DNA of 64,000 bases from Triatoma infestans (GCA_011037195.1 JAAEAF010003347.1:82430-146429); one strand, 5' to 3'. Shown: positions 33,941-45,482, numbered from the stretch's first letter. Made by a program: numbers and translations. Notes: a model not told the origin generated them from the sequence alone.

Positions 33941-35109
33941 CTGTCCGTTATATTAAAATTAAACAGTAGCTATACAAGGAGTCAGAGAGCAGCATTCCCG
34001 CAATAGTATATTCTTAGTTGTAGATCTCATATTTTTTAATTACCTATCATATTTTTTTTTTTATGGCAAGTATAATGAGAAAATTAGTCCATTAAAGTGG
34101 ATTAATTCATAGTAAAGAGAATGCTTATACCAGATTTTATGTTATTATCATAAATAAAATAATTTATATGGTTACATTTACATATTGCATCATCGATTAA
34201 ATTTTAAATATGTAAATACATATTATGGTTGGTTTTCAGTTCTATATAAATAGTATTATACAATAATATTAAAGTAAAATGAATATCAAACTATGTGAGG
34301 TTAAATAAACATACAATATATATATACTGAGTGGATTAGGTCACTAAAGGTATTACGGTTGTTTGTTACTAGGATTATAGTTAACAATGGAGCTCAGAGT
34401 GTACTATGTCACTTGACATATATAATTATAATGTTATTATGTTGGAATCTCTAACTTCCAACCTTGCTTGTAACTAACTGCAACAATCATATCTCGGTTT
34501 GTTCGTATAATAAACAGTTTTATACTACTATATAATAATTAGCATTCTATTTATGGCAGAACTATACGGAGCCGAACTATGTATGTATCATAGTTTTTGT
34601 GGCAGGCTGTTACTGTAGTCAGCCATATTAATATCACCTTATTCCATTTTTTATGAAGGTTGTTCTTGATTCCTGGTATCGTTACTATTTTTGTCTTGCA
34701 TAAATTCAGTGCTCATTTAAGCTTGTTTACAAAATTTCTGAATCGCACATTTCTTTTGTGTTTAAACTTGTTTAATTATTCATACTGTTTAATTTTTCTT
34801 AAATTTGCAAACTCACAAATAAACTGAACAAATACAAACTAGCTTGTTGATTATGTAACATCTGTTTAATTGTATGTCTGTCGGCAGGGTTTGTTTCTCT
34901 TACATGAGCGCCATGCTATATCCGGTTATTGCTAATACATCCTTTCTTGCTAACTTCACTGTTTACTAATTCTTTCCATCAACTCTTTTCTTTCTGCCCT
35001 GTCACTCACTCACTTCCTTATTATGCCTCTTTCCTGATTATTTCCAGAAATATTTACATCATCTTTTCTAACTCATCCGTCTCCCTCTACTTCCGTCCTC
35101 CCAAGGAGC
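33941..35109. other. Spacer of the inverted duplication, AT-rich
   Basis: No coding sequence, RNA gene or repeat partner was noticed. Confidence 0.5.
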
Positions 35110-35822
35110 CCTATTCACACGGAGCAGTGTAGCGAGCGAGAGAACTTCTCCTTGGTCTGAGCATGCGTATACGATTTGCTTATTCAAATGAAGAACTCAC
35201 GACATTTTGCAGTTCGCACGGTGCACTCGACGGTCGTACGTTTCTCACTTGTTGTTCAATCATGGCTGAACATGAAGCTGTGAAAGTTGTTTGTGAAATA
35301 TGAATACATGAATTGAGAAATCATTTGAAAATCTGGATTAAAAGCAAAAAGAGGCGTGTGTGGGTTCGGGACTGGATGAAGAGGCGTTATGTACTCGGTG
35401 CCACCAATAATATTTGCAGGGAGTTATCCTTTGGAACATCCAAACAGCTACAGAAATTTCTTTAGGATGGAACCAAATCTGTTTTTGATTTTGGTCAATA
35501 AAGTGAAACCAACGATCCAGGAAAAGGACACCAATATGAGAAGAGCGATTCCAGAAGAAGCGAAACTTCATGTTACCTTAAGATTCTTAGCTACAGTTGA
35601 TTTATTTTCCCAGTCTACAATATCTATTCAGGATACCCAAGAATGCTATCAGCAAGAATACGACTAAAGCTGTCGTGCTCACTCCAACCAGTTGGAGATT
35701 TTAACCCCGCCTTTTCCAGGGCGGGCACGACTTCCAATCCCATTTCTGATGGTTTACGCGACTCATGATCACGACCAGCTGGTCGATGGGTCTCGGCCCG
35801 TTTCACTACTCCGTGTAAACCC
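35110..35822 (+). mobile_element. Harbinger-type element, internally deleted copy 2
   Basis: The left end, with attcacacggagcagtgta (from about 35112), and the right TIR TTCACTACTCCGTGTAAACCC (35802-35822) frame 710 bp. It carries the uninterrupted sequence of the site where the LINE sits in copy 1. Confidence 0.7.
35331..35667 (+). pseudogene. Harbinger transposase fragment, copy 2
   Basis: IWIKSKKRRVWVRDWMKRRY opens the similarity. One frameshift near 35428 separates it from LEHPNSYRNFFRMEPNLF, TNMRRAIPEEAKLHVTLRF and LATVDLFSQST, where a further shift disrupts the match to the YLFRLP motif of the sister copy. It stops at 35667. As in copy 1, the catalytic domain is lacking. The two copies keep nearly the same residues in the central 60 aa, which suggests they came from one internally deleted parent. 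Confidence 0.75.
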
Positions 35823-36080
35823 ACTTTTTTGCTGTTGAGTTTGTTTCTACAGTTTGCTTGTTTCTATAGTTTACTGCTTCTTCTGTACGTGATATTTATT
35901 TAAAGCGGCTTTCTTCATTTTGCACCTGGTTCTATTTTTTGAGCATCACCGTAGCTAGTTGCTGCACCTTAATTCCGCCGAATTACCATGTGCTGCTTCT
36001 TCTTCTTCTGACTAAACTTAGTTATATACATCTCTTATATACAAACCAGGTATCTCAGCTGAACTTTTAGTTCTCCTCAG

Positions 36081-36323
36081 CCCCTAACCCTATGGCGCAA
36101 CAGCTAGATTTGAAGCTTGCCAGACGCTGATTTGAATAGGGGGGCGTCTAGTAAGCACGCCATTTAGTTTCAGCCTTCGCTACCTAGGGCGCTACTAACT
36201 GTAACTTCAGACTTTCTATCACAATGCTGGGTCAACACCGACTTTGTCCTCACGGGAATCGAACCCTGAATTCTCGCAAGAATTCTACCTTTGGCGCTAG
36301 CCACTAGACTAACGCGTGAGGAC
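36081..36323 (-). repeat. tRNA-derived SINE family 2, complete, with TSD
   Basis: On the minus strand the A box lies in TAGTCTAGTGGCTAGCGCC (36293-36311) and the B box in GGGTTCGATTCCCGTG (about 36252-36267), correctly spaced for a tRNA-like RNA polymerase III promoter. A 170-bp body follows, ending ggcgccatagggttagggg-like. It is flanked by a 16-bp duplication, TTTTAGTTCTCCTCAG and CTTTAGCTCTCCTCAG (36065-36080, 36324-36339), with two mismatches. The left arm of the duplication lacks most of this SINE. Confidence 0.75.
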
Positions 36324-36593
36324 CTTTAGCTCTCCTCAGATTCTACTATCTATGCATCTCCTCTTCACTAGATAATTCAGAACATTAATTATTTCCTCCT
36401 TTGTTTATTATTATTTATTATTTATCATTTATTTTGTATTTGCTACCCGACATCCATTCTTTTCGCGTCTACTACATCCACCTGTATCATCACACCTTCC
36501 AGGTACGCTTCCACGAGCGTACAACATCTAGGATTTTATCCGTCATAGCATGCTTCATTTTGATGAAGCACAAATCAAATTAGCAAAATCTAG

Positions 36594-36634
36594 ATGAATC
36601 TGACTGGTTTCGGATTTTCATTCATCGACAGAGT
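36594..36634 (-). ncRNA. Hammerhead-like remnant, Penelope tail subfamily 2
   Basis: The minus strand reads CTGTCGATGAATGAAAATCC, GAAACCAGTC: the core CTGACGA is altered by one base and stem III is no longer a palindrome. It pairs with 31664-31705 through the inverted duplication. Confidence 0.45.
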
Positions 36635-36892
36635 TAGGTTTGCAATGAATTCGTGTGAATATATGATTCAAACTATATGTTTATATCACAAACAACACTG
36701 GTTGATTGTTTGTGGGAAGGTTATAAGGGTTATAAGAAGTATCAGAGAAAAAAATGAGTGCAAATTATGGTAAAATTTAACTATTAGTATAGAATAAATA
36801 ATGTCTATTGAAAGGCAATTTCAAATTAATTCTTTTAGTAAAGGTGTTATATAGTGTGTTTCAATTCTTCTATAATTCCTATTCCCTTTTAA

Positions 36893-37105
36893 AACCCTGG
36901 TTCGATTCCCGTGAGGGCAAAGTCGGTGTTGACCCAACATCGTGATAAAAAGTGGGAAGGTACAGTTCGGAGCGCCCAGGTAGCGAAGGCTGGAACTAAA
37001 CGGCGTGGGAACTCGGCGTGCTTACTTCAGACCCCTGAATTTAAATCACCGCCTAGCAAGCCTTGGCCCTTCAGGGGCTGCTGCGCCATAGGGTTTTTTT
37101 AACAT
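36893..37105 (+). repeat. tRNA-derived SINE family 2, 5'-truncated copy
   Basis: It starts with ctggttcgattcccgtgagg, a B box, and runs through gttgacccaacatcgtgata and ggtagcgaaggc to gcgccatagggtttttt. It is the mirror of 31195-31400 in the inverted duplication. Confidence 0.65.
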
Positions 37106-37109
37106 CCCT

Positions 37110-37230
37110 CCAAACCATCAACCAGTGTAGTTTGTGATATAAACATATAGTTTAAGTCAACTCTCTACACGAATTGATTGCAAATCTTACTCTGACGATG
37201 GATGACGAATTCCAAAACTGGTCAAAACCA
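37110..37230 (+). repeat. Penelope-type tail subfamily 2 with damaged hammerhead
   Basis: After gtgatataaacatatagttta comes CTGACGA, a TGGATGACGAATTCC stem II region, AAAA in place of GAAA, then CTGGTC. The G12 change should be inactivating. The sequence also occurs in inverse orientation at about 36600-36720. Confidence 0.55.
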
Positions 37231-37514
37231 TCAAAATGAAAAATGCAGCACGGATAAAATCATAAAAACTAGCATTTCCGCAATATTCAATATCTGCTCC
37301 AATATACCTGCTCCAATTTGTAAGTTTAAAAGAAGCTAATGTATACCCAGCCACTGAATTTAGAAAAAATTTATACTCACATTTCATATGAATAAATCTA
37401 GCATATGCTATTTAGTTTGTACTTTTGATTGCTATATTTTTATTTCTCTAATAAGCTTTAGGATTGACCTCCGATTCTAAGGGCTTCTCATTGTTTTTTC
37501 CAAGGAAGCTATTC

Positions 37515-37665
37515 TATTTGTTGTGGTTGGTTCTGCATAACTGAGACGTTGGTTAAGCATCACAGATGTTTGACAAAAAGCATTCGAGCGAACGCCCGAA
37601 ACCGGCCGATGACCACAAAAAGAAGCAGGCTATCACGGAAAATATCTCTGAAGCTATCATATGCT
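37515..37665 (+). repeat. Penelope-type tail with damaged hammerhead
   Basis: It keeps gaacgcccgaaaccggccgatg (stem II end, GAAA, CCGG and stem I) at 37590-37612, but the CTGATGA half is replaced by cattcgag. The flanking ggttggttctgc and cacggaaaatatctctga blocks identify the tail family of 461-780. Confidence 0.6.
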
Positions 37666-38500
37666 TTCCCTAAGTCTATAAACACCATTGAAAACTGGTA
37701 AATGGTAGAAAAACTTTTCGTTAATTGTCTTAAACTGCAGTTAAGAAAAACCTTTTAGAATTCAATTTGACTTGATATACACAACTGAAGAAGACACGAT
37801 ATCTCATCGGCAGTTAGGACTGTGAAGCCCACCTGAAAAAGTAGGCATTACTTTATTTTTTTAATTGGCTGTATTATTATAATTAAACAAAGTAATACAA
37901 ATTTTAAAATATTGATAAAAAATAAATTGGCAATTATCTTCAACATTAAATTAGGTCAAAATTAGAATCTATTTTAATTTTTAAATTAACAACTTTTCAA
38001 TAAAGTGAACAGTTTAAACAGCAGTATTTAATTAGTGACATTGAACAGAAATGGCAGTTCTTTTATTAGATCTGCCATTGGAACTTTTATAACCTTCATT
38101 ATAATCAAATTTAAGTAGTGTTTATAAAATGGACCATAATAAAGTTAGTTGTTAAAATTGAAACCTTTCTGTTTTGTACTTTTCAAGAAGTTTTAGTAAC
38201 CTTAATAAAGGCATCGTCGAATGGTTGGTAACATTTAAAAATTAGAATTTGTTTAGTTACTATAGAAAAAAAATTGTCTTTGCTCATTAAATTAAAACAA
38301 ACTTTCTATAGATTAAATATTTAAATGCTTAAAAGTTTCTGACTTCCTTTCTAGTTGAATAAAAAAAAAAAGCCGTTACGTAATTATGTCCTGAGGATTC
38401 ATTTAAAACTGTTTTTTTTTTTTAATTTCCTTTCTGATTAAACTCTTTTTAATATAAATTTACTTTTATATCAGTCATAATATTCATATATTATCCATAC
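37666..38500. other. AT-rich DNA, no gene seen
   Basis: No motifs were recognised. It ends in ATAC, which is duplicated after the following LTR. Confidence 0.5.
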
Positions 38501-39146
38501 TGTAATGGAATCGTTTGATGTGTTTCCTGATGTAGTAGATGTCTTGAAGAGGGCGGAAGTTAGTTGAGAGATTTGGAAAGTTAGTGCATCGAATTATTAA
38601 TACGGATTTTATAAAAATAAACTGTATTTTAACAATAATTTTAACGTATAAATGGTAACTAATAACTAGCAAAATACTTAGGAATAAATAGAAGATAAAT
38701 AAGTAATAAATTAGAATGATAAAATAAACGAACTAAGATGCACTACTAAAAGATAATAAGTTTAAATGAAACTGTGTATAGTCGCGTAAACTGCTGCTCG
38801 TGTATATGGACGTGCTCGTATCGTCGTATAAGATATAATGCTCCTCTCGTTGTATATATAGAGTTTATATATCGGTGTTGGCCACACTCACACCAAGACA
38901 TCTGTCCTAGTGTGCGACCTTCGTAGTTTGCTGACCTTATTTAGGTCAGTGGCCAACCTTATCGGTGCTTGCTTTGATGTAAAGTATTGAAAAGGACTTT
39001 GTTGTTTGTTTGGCCGGCATTGTCTTGAAGACGGCGGCCTGCTAGGTCGCTGGTTATAAATTGCTCTTTTATTACTGCCATCCTTTGCTAAGATAGCAGC
39101 TGGCTGAAACCACTTTGACATTGGTATGACTTTCCATGTCATTACA
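38501..39146 (-). mobile_element. Solo LTR, gypsy-like family A, TSD ATAC
   Basis: TGTAATGGAATC to GTCATTACA on the plus strand, flanked by ATAC at 38497-38500 and 39147-39150. It is more diverged than the 27.9- and 40.4-kb copies and closer to the 54.9-kb copy (tggtaact.tta.taa..aaatactta block). Confidence 0.8.
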
Positions 39147-39680
39147 ATACCAAGGCTATACGCAATGTCAGGTTTCTGTGGTTTCTTCTTTGTAGACATT
39201 ACAAGGAATCTTACAGCTTGCTGTAGAGCAACGTCCTTTGCTTCGTGGGTAATTTGGAAGATCTATTATACTTCCATTATTACTCTTAATTTTGAACACT
39301 ATGGTATCCTGATTGGACAAATATTTGAACCAATTTCTTCTGATGTTCTTACATTTCACGGTATTTGTAATGTTTGAATGAAGAATATGGGCCGGCCTGC
39401 TAGGGTTGTTACACGGAAGATTATTTGCAATTATTAGGCTGGGTTATAAGCGCAGAATTGCCAAGATTTTCGAGGAAATGATTAGTCCTTTTAATTCTAA
39501 AGATAATCTTCTTCAGACTTTAGAAAATATACTTTTATCAACATTAATTTTTTATCATTGTTCCCCCATTGTATAGTGCAGCGCCACTTGTTAGTAGATA
39601 TTAGATCTTTTGCATATGTGGTTGGATCTGCAATGCTGGATAACATGTATGTTAATCCGTCATAGCATGATTCTCCATGT

Positions 39681-39720
39681 TGTTGGTTTTGACCGGCTTC
39701 GGATTTTCATTTATCGTCAA
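39681..39720 (-). ncRNA. Hammerhead-like remnant, left arm of the foldback
   Basis: The minus strand shows TTGACGA (C3 changed to T), ATGAAAATCC, GAAG in place of GAAA, and CCGGTC. Two core changes make it inactive. Confidence 0.45.
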
Positions 39721-39812
39721 CCATTAACGAATCGCAAACTAGTGCCGTTGTGATATAAACATATAGTTTAAGTCATCTCTCTACAGTCTACAAGAATTGC
39801 TTGCAAACCTTG

Positions 39813-39850
39813 CTCTGACGATGGATGAAAAACCGAAACCGATCAAAACC
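39813..39850 (+). ncRNA. Hammerhead candidate, subfamily 2, weak stems
   Basis: CTGACGA, T, a short GG/CC stem II with long loop, GAAA, CCGATC. Core bases are kept, but stem III has lost its palindrome by one base and stem I has little pairing. It is the best-preserved copy of its subfamily and probably not active. Confidence 0.45.
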
Positions 39851-39890
39851 AAAAAAAAAAGAAACATCTATGACGGATGAAATCAATAGA

Positions 39891-40395
39891 TATTAGATCT
39901 TTAAAAGGAAGGAATGAGATTTTATTTATCGTAATTACTTATTAATCTTATGGAAATTTCTTCGTCCTGTTTGATATAAGAAAAGCAAAATAGAATGTTA
40001 GGGTCGTGATGATTAATGGGAAGAGAATATGAAGCGTGAAGAAGCATGCCAAGCTAGTAGCATTATCAACTGAAAATCCTCATCATAGTCTTTTACTGTG
40101 GATCCTTAATACGATTGAAGTGCTCGACTTGGCTGTTTTATTAAGCAACAAGCTTTCCCAAACCTCTCCAAGAATGTTATATAAAATGGGTCAAATTCGG
40201 AGTCTATGTCAGTCCATAAACAACATGAATGGTATTCAAAAAGCAGTAAGTAATCTGTAAAACACGAGAGTGTTCCTTTAGACTTGTTCCTTTAGACTTT
40301 CATAAGTCTGAAGGTAACATTATCGTGGCTATAAACAGCCTCAAGAAACTAAAACCAACAAGAGACAATCTCAAACAAATGAAGCGAATAATTAG
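39891..40395. other. Unassigned DNA between repeats
   Basis: A 74-codon open frame at 40036-40260 has no recognisable motif. It is treated as chance. Confidence 0.45.
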
Positions 40396-40399
40396 GAGT

Positions 40400-41202
40400 T
40401 GTAGTGGAATCAGGTGTATCGTATTGGATGTATCGGATGATCAGATCCCACCGCTGCCACCAGATGTAGTGGAATCAATTGTCATGATTCCTGAGGTATG
40501 AAGTTAGAGATGTCTTAAAGAGGGATTTATTAGGCGGAAGTTAGTTTAGAGAGTTATTGCTTGAATTACCAACACTGAATTTATAAAAATAGAATATATT
40601 TTAATAATAATTTGAATGAGCCTAATGGTAACTACAATTAATATGATTTGATAAAAGTAAATAAATAATTTTAAGAGTTCAAGAACAAATAATTTAAAAT
40701 GATTATAATAAATAAACTAATATGCACAACTATGAAAATAATTATAAGATAAACCTTGTATAGGGACGCGCTCGGAACTCAAGTATAACTGCTGCTGTAA
40801 AATGATACTGATATAATGATGTGGCTACTCGTATAATGATGAATGATATAATGATCCCCTCTTCCAGTGGGGCGAAGTTTATATTAGTCTTACTCACACA
40901 CTGTCAAGTGTGTAAGTAAGTTCTCACACTAAGACATCTCTAGTAGCGTGCGACCTTGTGCGACCTTGGTTAGGTCGGCGACCAGTGATTCAGGTCAGTG
41001 GCCAGATTTGGTCGCCCATCGGCGACTTTCAAAGACCAGGTGGTTTCTGTTCAATAGACAGGTCTTTATCGGTGCTTGTCTTGATACCTTTGTATTGAAA
41101 AGGCAGCGGCCGGCTGTGGGGCCACTAGTTATAAATTATTCTTTCCTTTTGTTATATTTTGTGAAGGCTTTGACATTGATTTGACATTGCTATGTCATTA
41201 CA
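40400..41202 (-). mobile_element. Family A LTR with duplicated LTR end and primer site, TSD GAGT
   Basis: The whole insert is flanked by GAGT at 40396-40399 and 41203-41206. On the minus strand a complete LTR (41202-40465, TGTAATGACAT to TTCCACTACA) is followed by TC, the primer-binding site TGGTGGCAGCGGTGGGAT and about 25 further bases. Then a second copy of the LTR's last bases (TGATTCCACTACA) ends at the target duplication. So a 65-bp unit (40400-40464), LTR end plus primer site, is joined to the LTR, and there is no coding interior. Confidence 0.8.
40445..40462 (-). promoter_or_regulatory. Primer-binding site of family A
   Basis: The minus strand reads TGGTGGCAGCGGTGGGAT two bases after the LTR's terminal CA. 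It is identical to 13273-13290 beside the family B LTR. Confidence 0.65.
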
Positions 41203-41387
41203 GAGTCATAACCAAGAAGTTTCTCTCTGCCATAACGCTACTGTTCGTCGCTTTATCTATCTCAAACTCTTTACATATAATTCTCTTCTAGATTATATTG
41301 CACAAGAAGTGGCCTAGCCTCCTCTATTATGGATGAATTCTCTTCTAAGTAAAATGACATATGTATATTCCTAGTTAATAGTGTAGA

Positions 41388-41408
41388 GTCTCTCTCTCTC
41401 TCTCTCTC
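41388..41408. repeat. (CT)n microsatellite
   Basis: About ten CT units. Confidence 0.85.
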
Positions 41409-42495
41409 ACTTCTTCAATCATTACGTCATTTTCTGTTATCTACTGTTGCATAACCAGTTAAACCTCATTTTCTATATATTTTAATCAAAGTAGGCACGT
41501 CATTCACTTTTCTGTTACTGAATCTTGTTGCTGGTATGAATGTGTGACTTTTCAAATCTAATACATTTGGATATTTCGCATCAAAGAAATTCCAATCTAT
41601 TTTTAGAATATCCATTCAAACCTACGTAGAAGAATCCCTTTTAGGTGAGAAAAGAAAAAATTAGATCTGAGAGTAAATCCTTCGGCAATTGTTGGTGTAT
41701 GTATATGTAATATTTAATTAAATAATATTTGAGTTTGTTTGTGTGAAGTTACTGGAAATAATAATTATGCCGCCTATACCAATACATTATCTTTGAGGAA
41801 TTATATATTTTTGAATTAAGCAGAACAAATTGTTACCTATTGAAATATATTCGAAATATTTTTACACTTCGCTAGTATTTGAAACCAATTCCATTACCGT
41901 CACAATATTTTCTGTAACTTTTTTTTTAGATTTTCAATTTCTTTTTCTTTAAATTACTTATCTTCTTTCAGGGCTAGGTCTACCGTCAGTGCATCCCCTG
42001 CAACTGCACTTGGGGGGGGGGAAGTGAAAGTGAAAAAAGGAAAATAAATAAATAAAAAATAATATAATAATAATAATTTACAAAACATTTCATAAGCAAC
42101 AATTAATAGTGCAGGTATACTGCAATTATTCAAACCATCTCTTTGGGTAACAGTCAGTAACGGCCGCCAAATACTGTATTCTTCAGAAATTTTCAATTAT
42201 TTTCGAGCGTGTATGTAAAGAAAGTTGATCCTGCTCAGTGTTAGTGACTGTTACATTGATGAGTTTTTTTTTTTTAATCGGAAAGACTAGCCATGATTTC
42301 TATTGGACATGAAAACGATCAGAAATTTCGAGTTTTCCATTGAATTGTCAATCGGTATATACTAAAACCAATATCAAATTATATTTATTAAAATAATATG
42401 TTAAAAACTATAACTTTTATATGCTGTAGTTAAGTGGAACTCAACAGTTCACCGTTGTTACAGGTGAATATCATTCTATATATGCAAATAATAAC
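41409..42495. other. AT-rich DNA, no gene seen
   Basis: It contains a G run (42012-42020) and an ataataataataata tract near 42063-42075. No motif-bearing frame was seen. Confidence 0.5.
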
Positions 42496-42499
42496 AAGG

Positions 42500-42640
42500 C
42501 TCGGCAACATCTCTGGTCATTGGTACCCGGAGCCTTCTCAGTGCACTGCCGGACTCCGGAAATTGTTCTCTCGTTACAGACAACACTGTCCATCCCCGAA
42601 CAGTGAGCTATAGAAGCGCCTAGGAAGAGAAAATCATTTC
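42500..42640 (-). repeat. tRNA-derived SINE family 1, fragment
   Basis: cggagccttctcag, cgttacagacaacactgtcc and gtgagctatagaagcgcctagg correspond to the body of 3798-3990 and 54400-54530 in the minus orientation. The tRNA head and the tail are missing. Confidence 0.6.
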
Positions 42641-42799
42641 ATTTAATAGCCAATAATTGATGAAGTCCATGGTTTATTATTTTAATCACTTTAACAGTGA
42701 ATTATTATTATGAATAGTACTATATTTAAAATTAATGGTCATGAAAGTAATGTTGAACATAATAGGTTTCCAAATTCTTAAGGGTCTTAATTTGAGGTT

Positions 42800-42835
42800 A
42801 GTGCTGGGGCGACAAAAATTCTAGAGCCGGCCCTG
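42800..42835. repeat. Terminal remnant of a hAT-like transposon
   Basis: Reverse-complemented it reads AGGGCCGGCTCTAGAATTTT, resembling the TIR of the MITE at 45042-45482 (CAGCGCCCGCTCTAG). Only one end is seen. Confidence 0.35.
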
Positions 42836-43275
42836 CTTCTGAATCTGCCTCTTTCTCTCCCAATCAGCCATGGCATCATTCAGTTTACCTGCAAAATTAA
42901 TCGATTTGGAGCCCAACTATTTTACTTCCATGTAATGCCTCCATACTTGATAAAATTGAGAAATTTCCAGCTAGCTGTTTCTCCAGGTTGTAAATTTAAA
43001 ATTTCTGATCATTTATTATTTTGGGCTCTGACCAATTTTATAGATAAGTATATAAAGAAATGACCATCACATGGAGTGAGATTCGATTTTTGTTCTTTAT
43101 TATTAAGGCCAAAAGCGAATTTTCAAAAATCAAAATCACTATTACAACCTCTACCAGCATCCTTATTCCAGGTCTTCGTTATTTCCAGGTCCATGAAAGT
43201 GAGAATACAATTTCAGGTAATAGATGCAAATGTAAGATTTTCACTAAGAATATATCCGGGATTACAAGTAACACA

Positions 43276-43710
43276 TTTTTTTTTTTTTGGCATTAGCTGT
43301 AGATCATAGCCACTTCATTATTCTATAAATGTGAAAAATTCATCGTCTAATATCCAACATAACCCATCTCAAAATTTACAAACCTTTTTCATAATTTATT
43401 CCTTATTTATGCCAAATTCTCATTAACAAACCTCCTATCAGTCAATACATACATACACTCACACGCTTAGTTGTATTCATATCATCTTAAACTCTCATAC
43501 CAATAAATACTCACATCCTAATAAATACATTCATTCTAACAATTTTACACAACTAAAATAACAAGTACTCGGGGTGGAGTAATAGATATTCCTCGCACCA
43601 CTAATTGCTAAACCCAAATTAAACTTATACACTATTTACATAAGATTCACCCTCACATTCACACAGTGCCGGGCTAGCCACCTCCCGGCTCAGATCCACC
43701 TCCTCCAGTA
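43276..43710 (-). repeat. Poly-A retroposon family E, uninterrupted copy
   Basis: From the T run at 43276-43288 and ggcattagctgtag to gtgccgggctagccacctcc and ggctcagatcc. It aligns with 9651-10020 plus 10790-10870 and shows the site (near aaattaaacttatacactatttac) without the LINE found there. Confidence 0.65.
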
Positions 43711-45041
43711 TCACATTAATCACAATACTTTCTGTATAAAAATTTCTTTTTATCAATTCCACTCTTGGACAAAAGATTCTTTTATTAATTTTCAGAAGTA
43801 ACAGTTTTCTTAGTTATAAGTTATAACTATTTCTAAATTTTGTTTAAAAGATGTTTACCAAACTATAAATAAACAAAAGTAATTATAGTATATGTCAAAA
43901 TCGAATAAAAAAGAAAAGGTGAATGCATCAAAATTACGTACTTTATATAAACAGAATATCTGGAATTGAGAAAAGGGATATTTTTATTTACAAATTAAGT
44001 TAAACTATGGACCCAGCTCACTTAGAGCTTTTCACAACATAGAAATTACAATGAAATTAATGAAAATGAAAGATCTTGATTATAGTCAGGATTTCAATAT
44101 TCTAAATTGGTCACGCATATATATCAGAAGAGGTGTGAGTTGTGTTTTGTATGGAAGGACGGTACAGGAATGTTTGAGTGGTTGGGGGAGGGGGGGGATA
44201 ACATTCTTTAATAATAAATATTTATCTTATAATGTAGAAAATATAAAACAGATGTTTAGGAGAGAAAGATAGAGAAGGGATATTAGTGAAAGTATTTGAG
44301 ATGATGTTTCCCAAATAGATAATAGTTTTGTTTTATCTCTCTCTAGTATTAATTATAGATACAAAACATTAGAATGTTTCTTGAAAATTTCTTTTATAGA
44401 TATTGTTTATATTATTACATCAATTGTAACATCTTGTTAACTGAACATTCGTCCAAGATTTATATGCTAACAATCAACATTTATTTTTATAAATTATTTC
44501 TTAATATTTTATTTTTTTTTATTCCTTATAAGTTAATTAACTATTTAACAATATCATTAAATTTTGTAGCGCTACCAGATAACAATGAAAAGGTTATCGC
44601 GCCAGATATTAATCAGTTTATTATGCCTCTGATTTTTAAGCTGTGATTTTTTTTTTTTTATTTGTCAATCGTAAATCAATTAGTAACAAAGGATATCAAA
44701 AAGAATTTCTTCCAAAACAAGATAAGGAACAAGGATTTATCCTGCGCCTGCTTATTTCATTATATAAGGTTTCACAAACGGAATAAGTTATTAGTTTCGT
44801 TCGGCTCTATTGAAACACAAACCTTGTTAACTGGAGATTTTGGAGAATATATATATAAAAAGACGCTAATCTAATTTCTCTAAGAGTCTTTTAATACCAA
44901 ACAGATGACGTTTTTTTCATTTGCAACATATTTTTGTTTGAATTGATCCAAACACTTTTATTGTAAAGAAAGTATGTTGGCTAGATGTTCATAGAAGGAG
45001 TAACTGGCTATAAAATCTAATCTATTGTACCCTGCAACCCT
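43711..45041. other. AT-rich DNA, no gene seen
   Basis: Open frames of 70-90 codons at 44051-44874 show no conserved motif and have the composition of the surroundings. They are treated as chance. Confidence 0.5.
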
Positions 45042-45482
45042 TACAGCGCCCGCTCTAGTGGTTACCTCGCCCCGGACAAAAAGACAAATTGCCGCCCCTT
45101 AAGAATATATATATATATATATTTTTTTTTAAGCAAGTCTGTGCATGTTCAAACACAAGCTGAAGCAGCGCTCTGCTCGCATGCTAATGCTATTCAGTTC
45201 AGAGAAGTATATGCATGTTCAAACAATTTCAAGCAACGTCCTTACAAATTCTGCTTTAATTTTTCAAAAATAGTGTAAATGTCTAGCATTTAGACATAAG
45301 CAATATAAATACGCTACGTACTGTAAATTTTTAGCGAACGAAAAATCAATAAGCGAAATTTTCTATTAATTGAGTATTTAACATATCAATATTTTTCTCA
45401 CACTTACAGCCAAAATGACGCCCCTAAATTTAGGCGCCCCGGACAAATGTACGGATTGCCTGCCCCTAGAGCGGGCGCTGTA
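45042..45482. mobile_element. MITE with perfect 17-bp TIRs, hAT-like
   Basis: TACAGCGCCCGCTCTAG (45042-45058) and its exact complement (45466-45482). Beyond these, both ends share GCCCCGGACAAA further inside. It is 441 bp with no ORF. The CAGNG-type start and the sub-terminal GCCCC favour hAT, but an exact 8-bp TSD is not visible (gcaaccct and gcaagtta flank it). Confidence 0.7.

Larger units (their letters stand above)
35110..37105. repeat. Right arm of the large inverted duplication
   Basis: Order from left: Harbinger remnant, 35823-36064 flank, SINE (36081-36323), 36324-36620 block with Penelope-type tail, 36630-36885 block, and SINE fragment. It mirrors 31195-33391. The arms differ by indels and by private insertions, so the duplication is not recent. 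Confidence 0.65.
39655..39890. repeat. Foldback of Penelope-type tails, subfamily 2
   Basis: The left arm (ccgtcatagcatg...ttggttttgaccggcttcgg, 39658-39725) and right arm (39800-39885) are reverse complements, including tcatccgtcata at the outer ends. The centre contains the gatataaacatatagttta block of the 31- and 37-kb copies. Confidence 0.6.

Noticed and set aside
40036..40260. 74-codon frame as a host gene
   Set aside because: No domain, no neighbours of matching phase, flanked by repeats.
44051..44874. Three neighbouring plus-strand frames of 70-90 codons
   Set aside because: AT-driven composition, no motifs, no splice-site pattern linking them.
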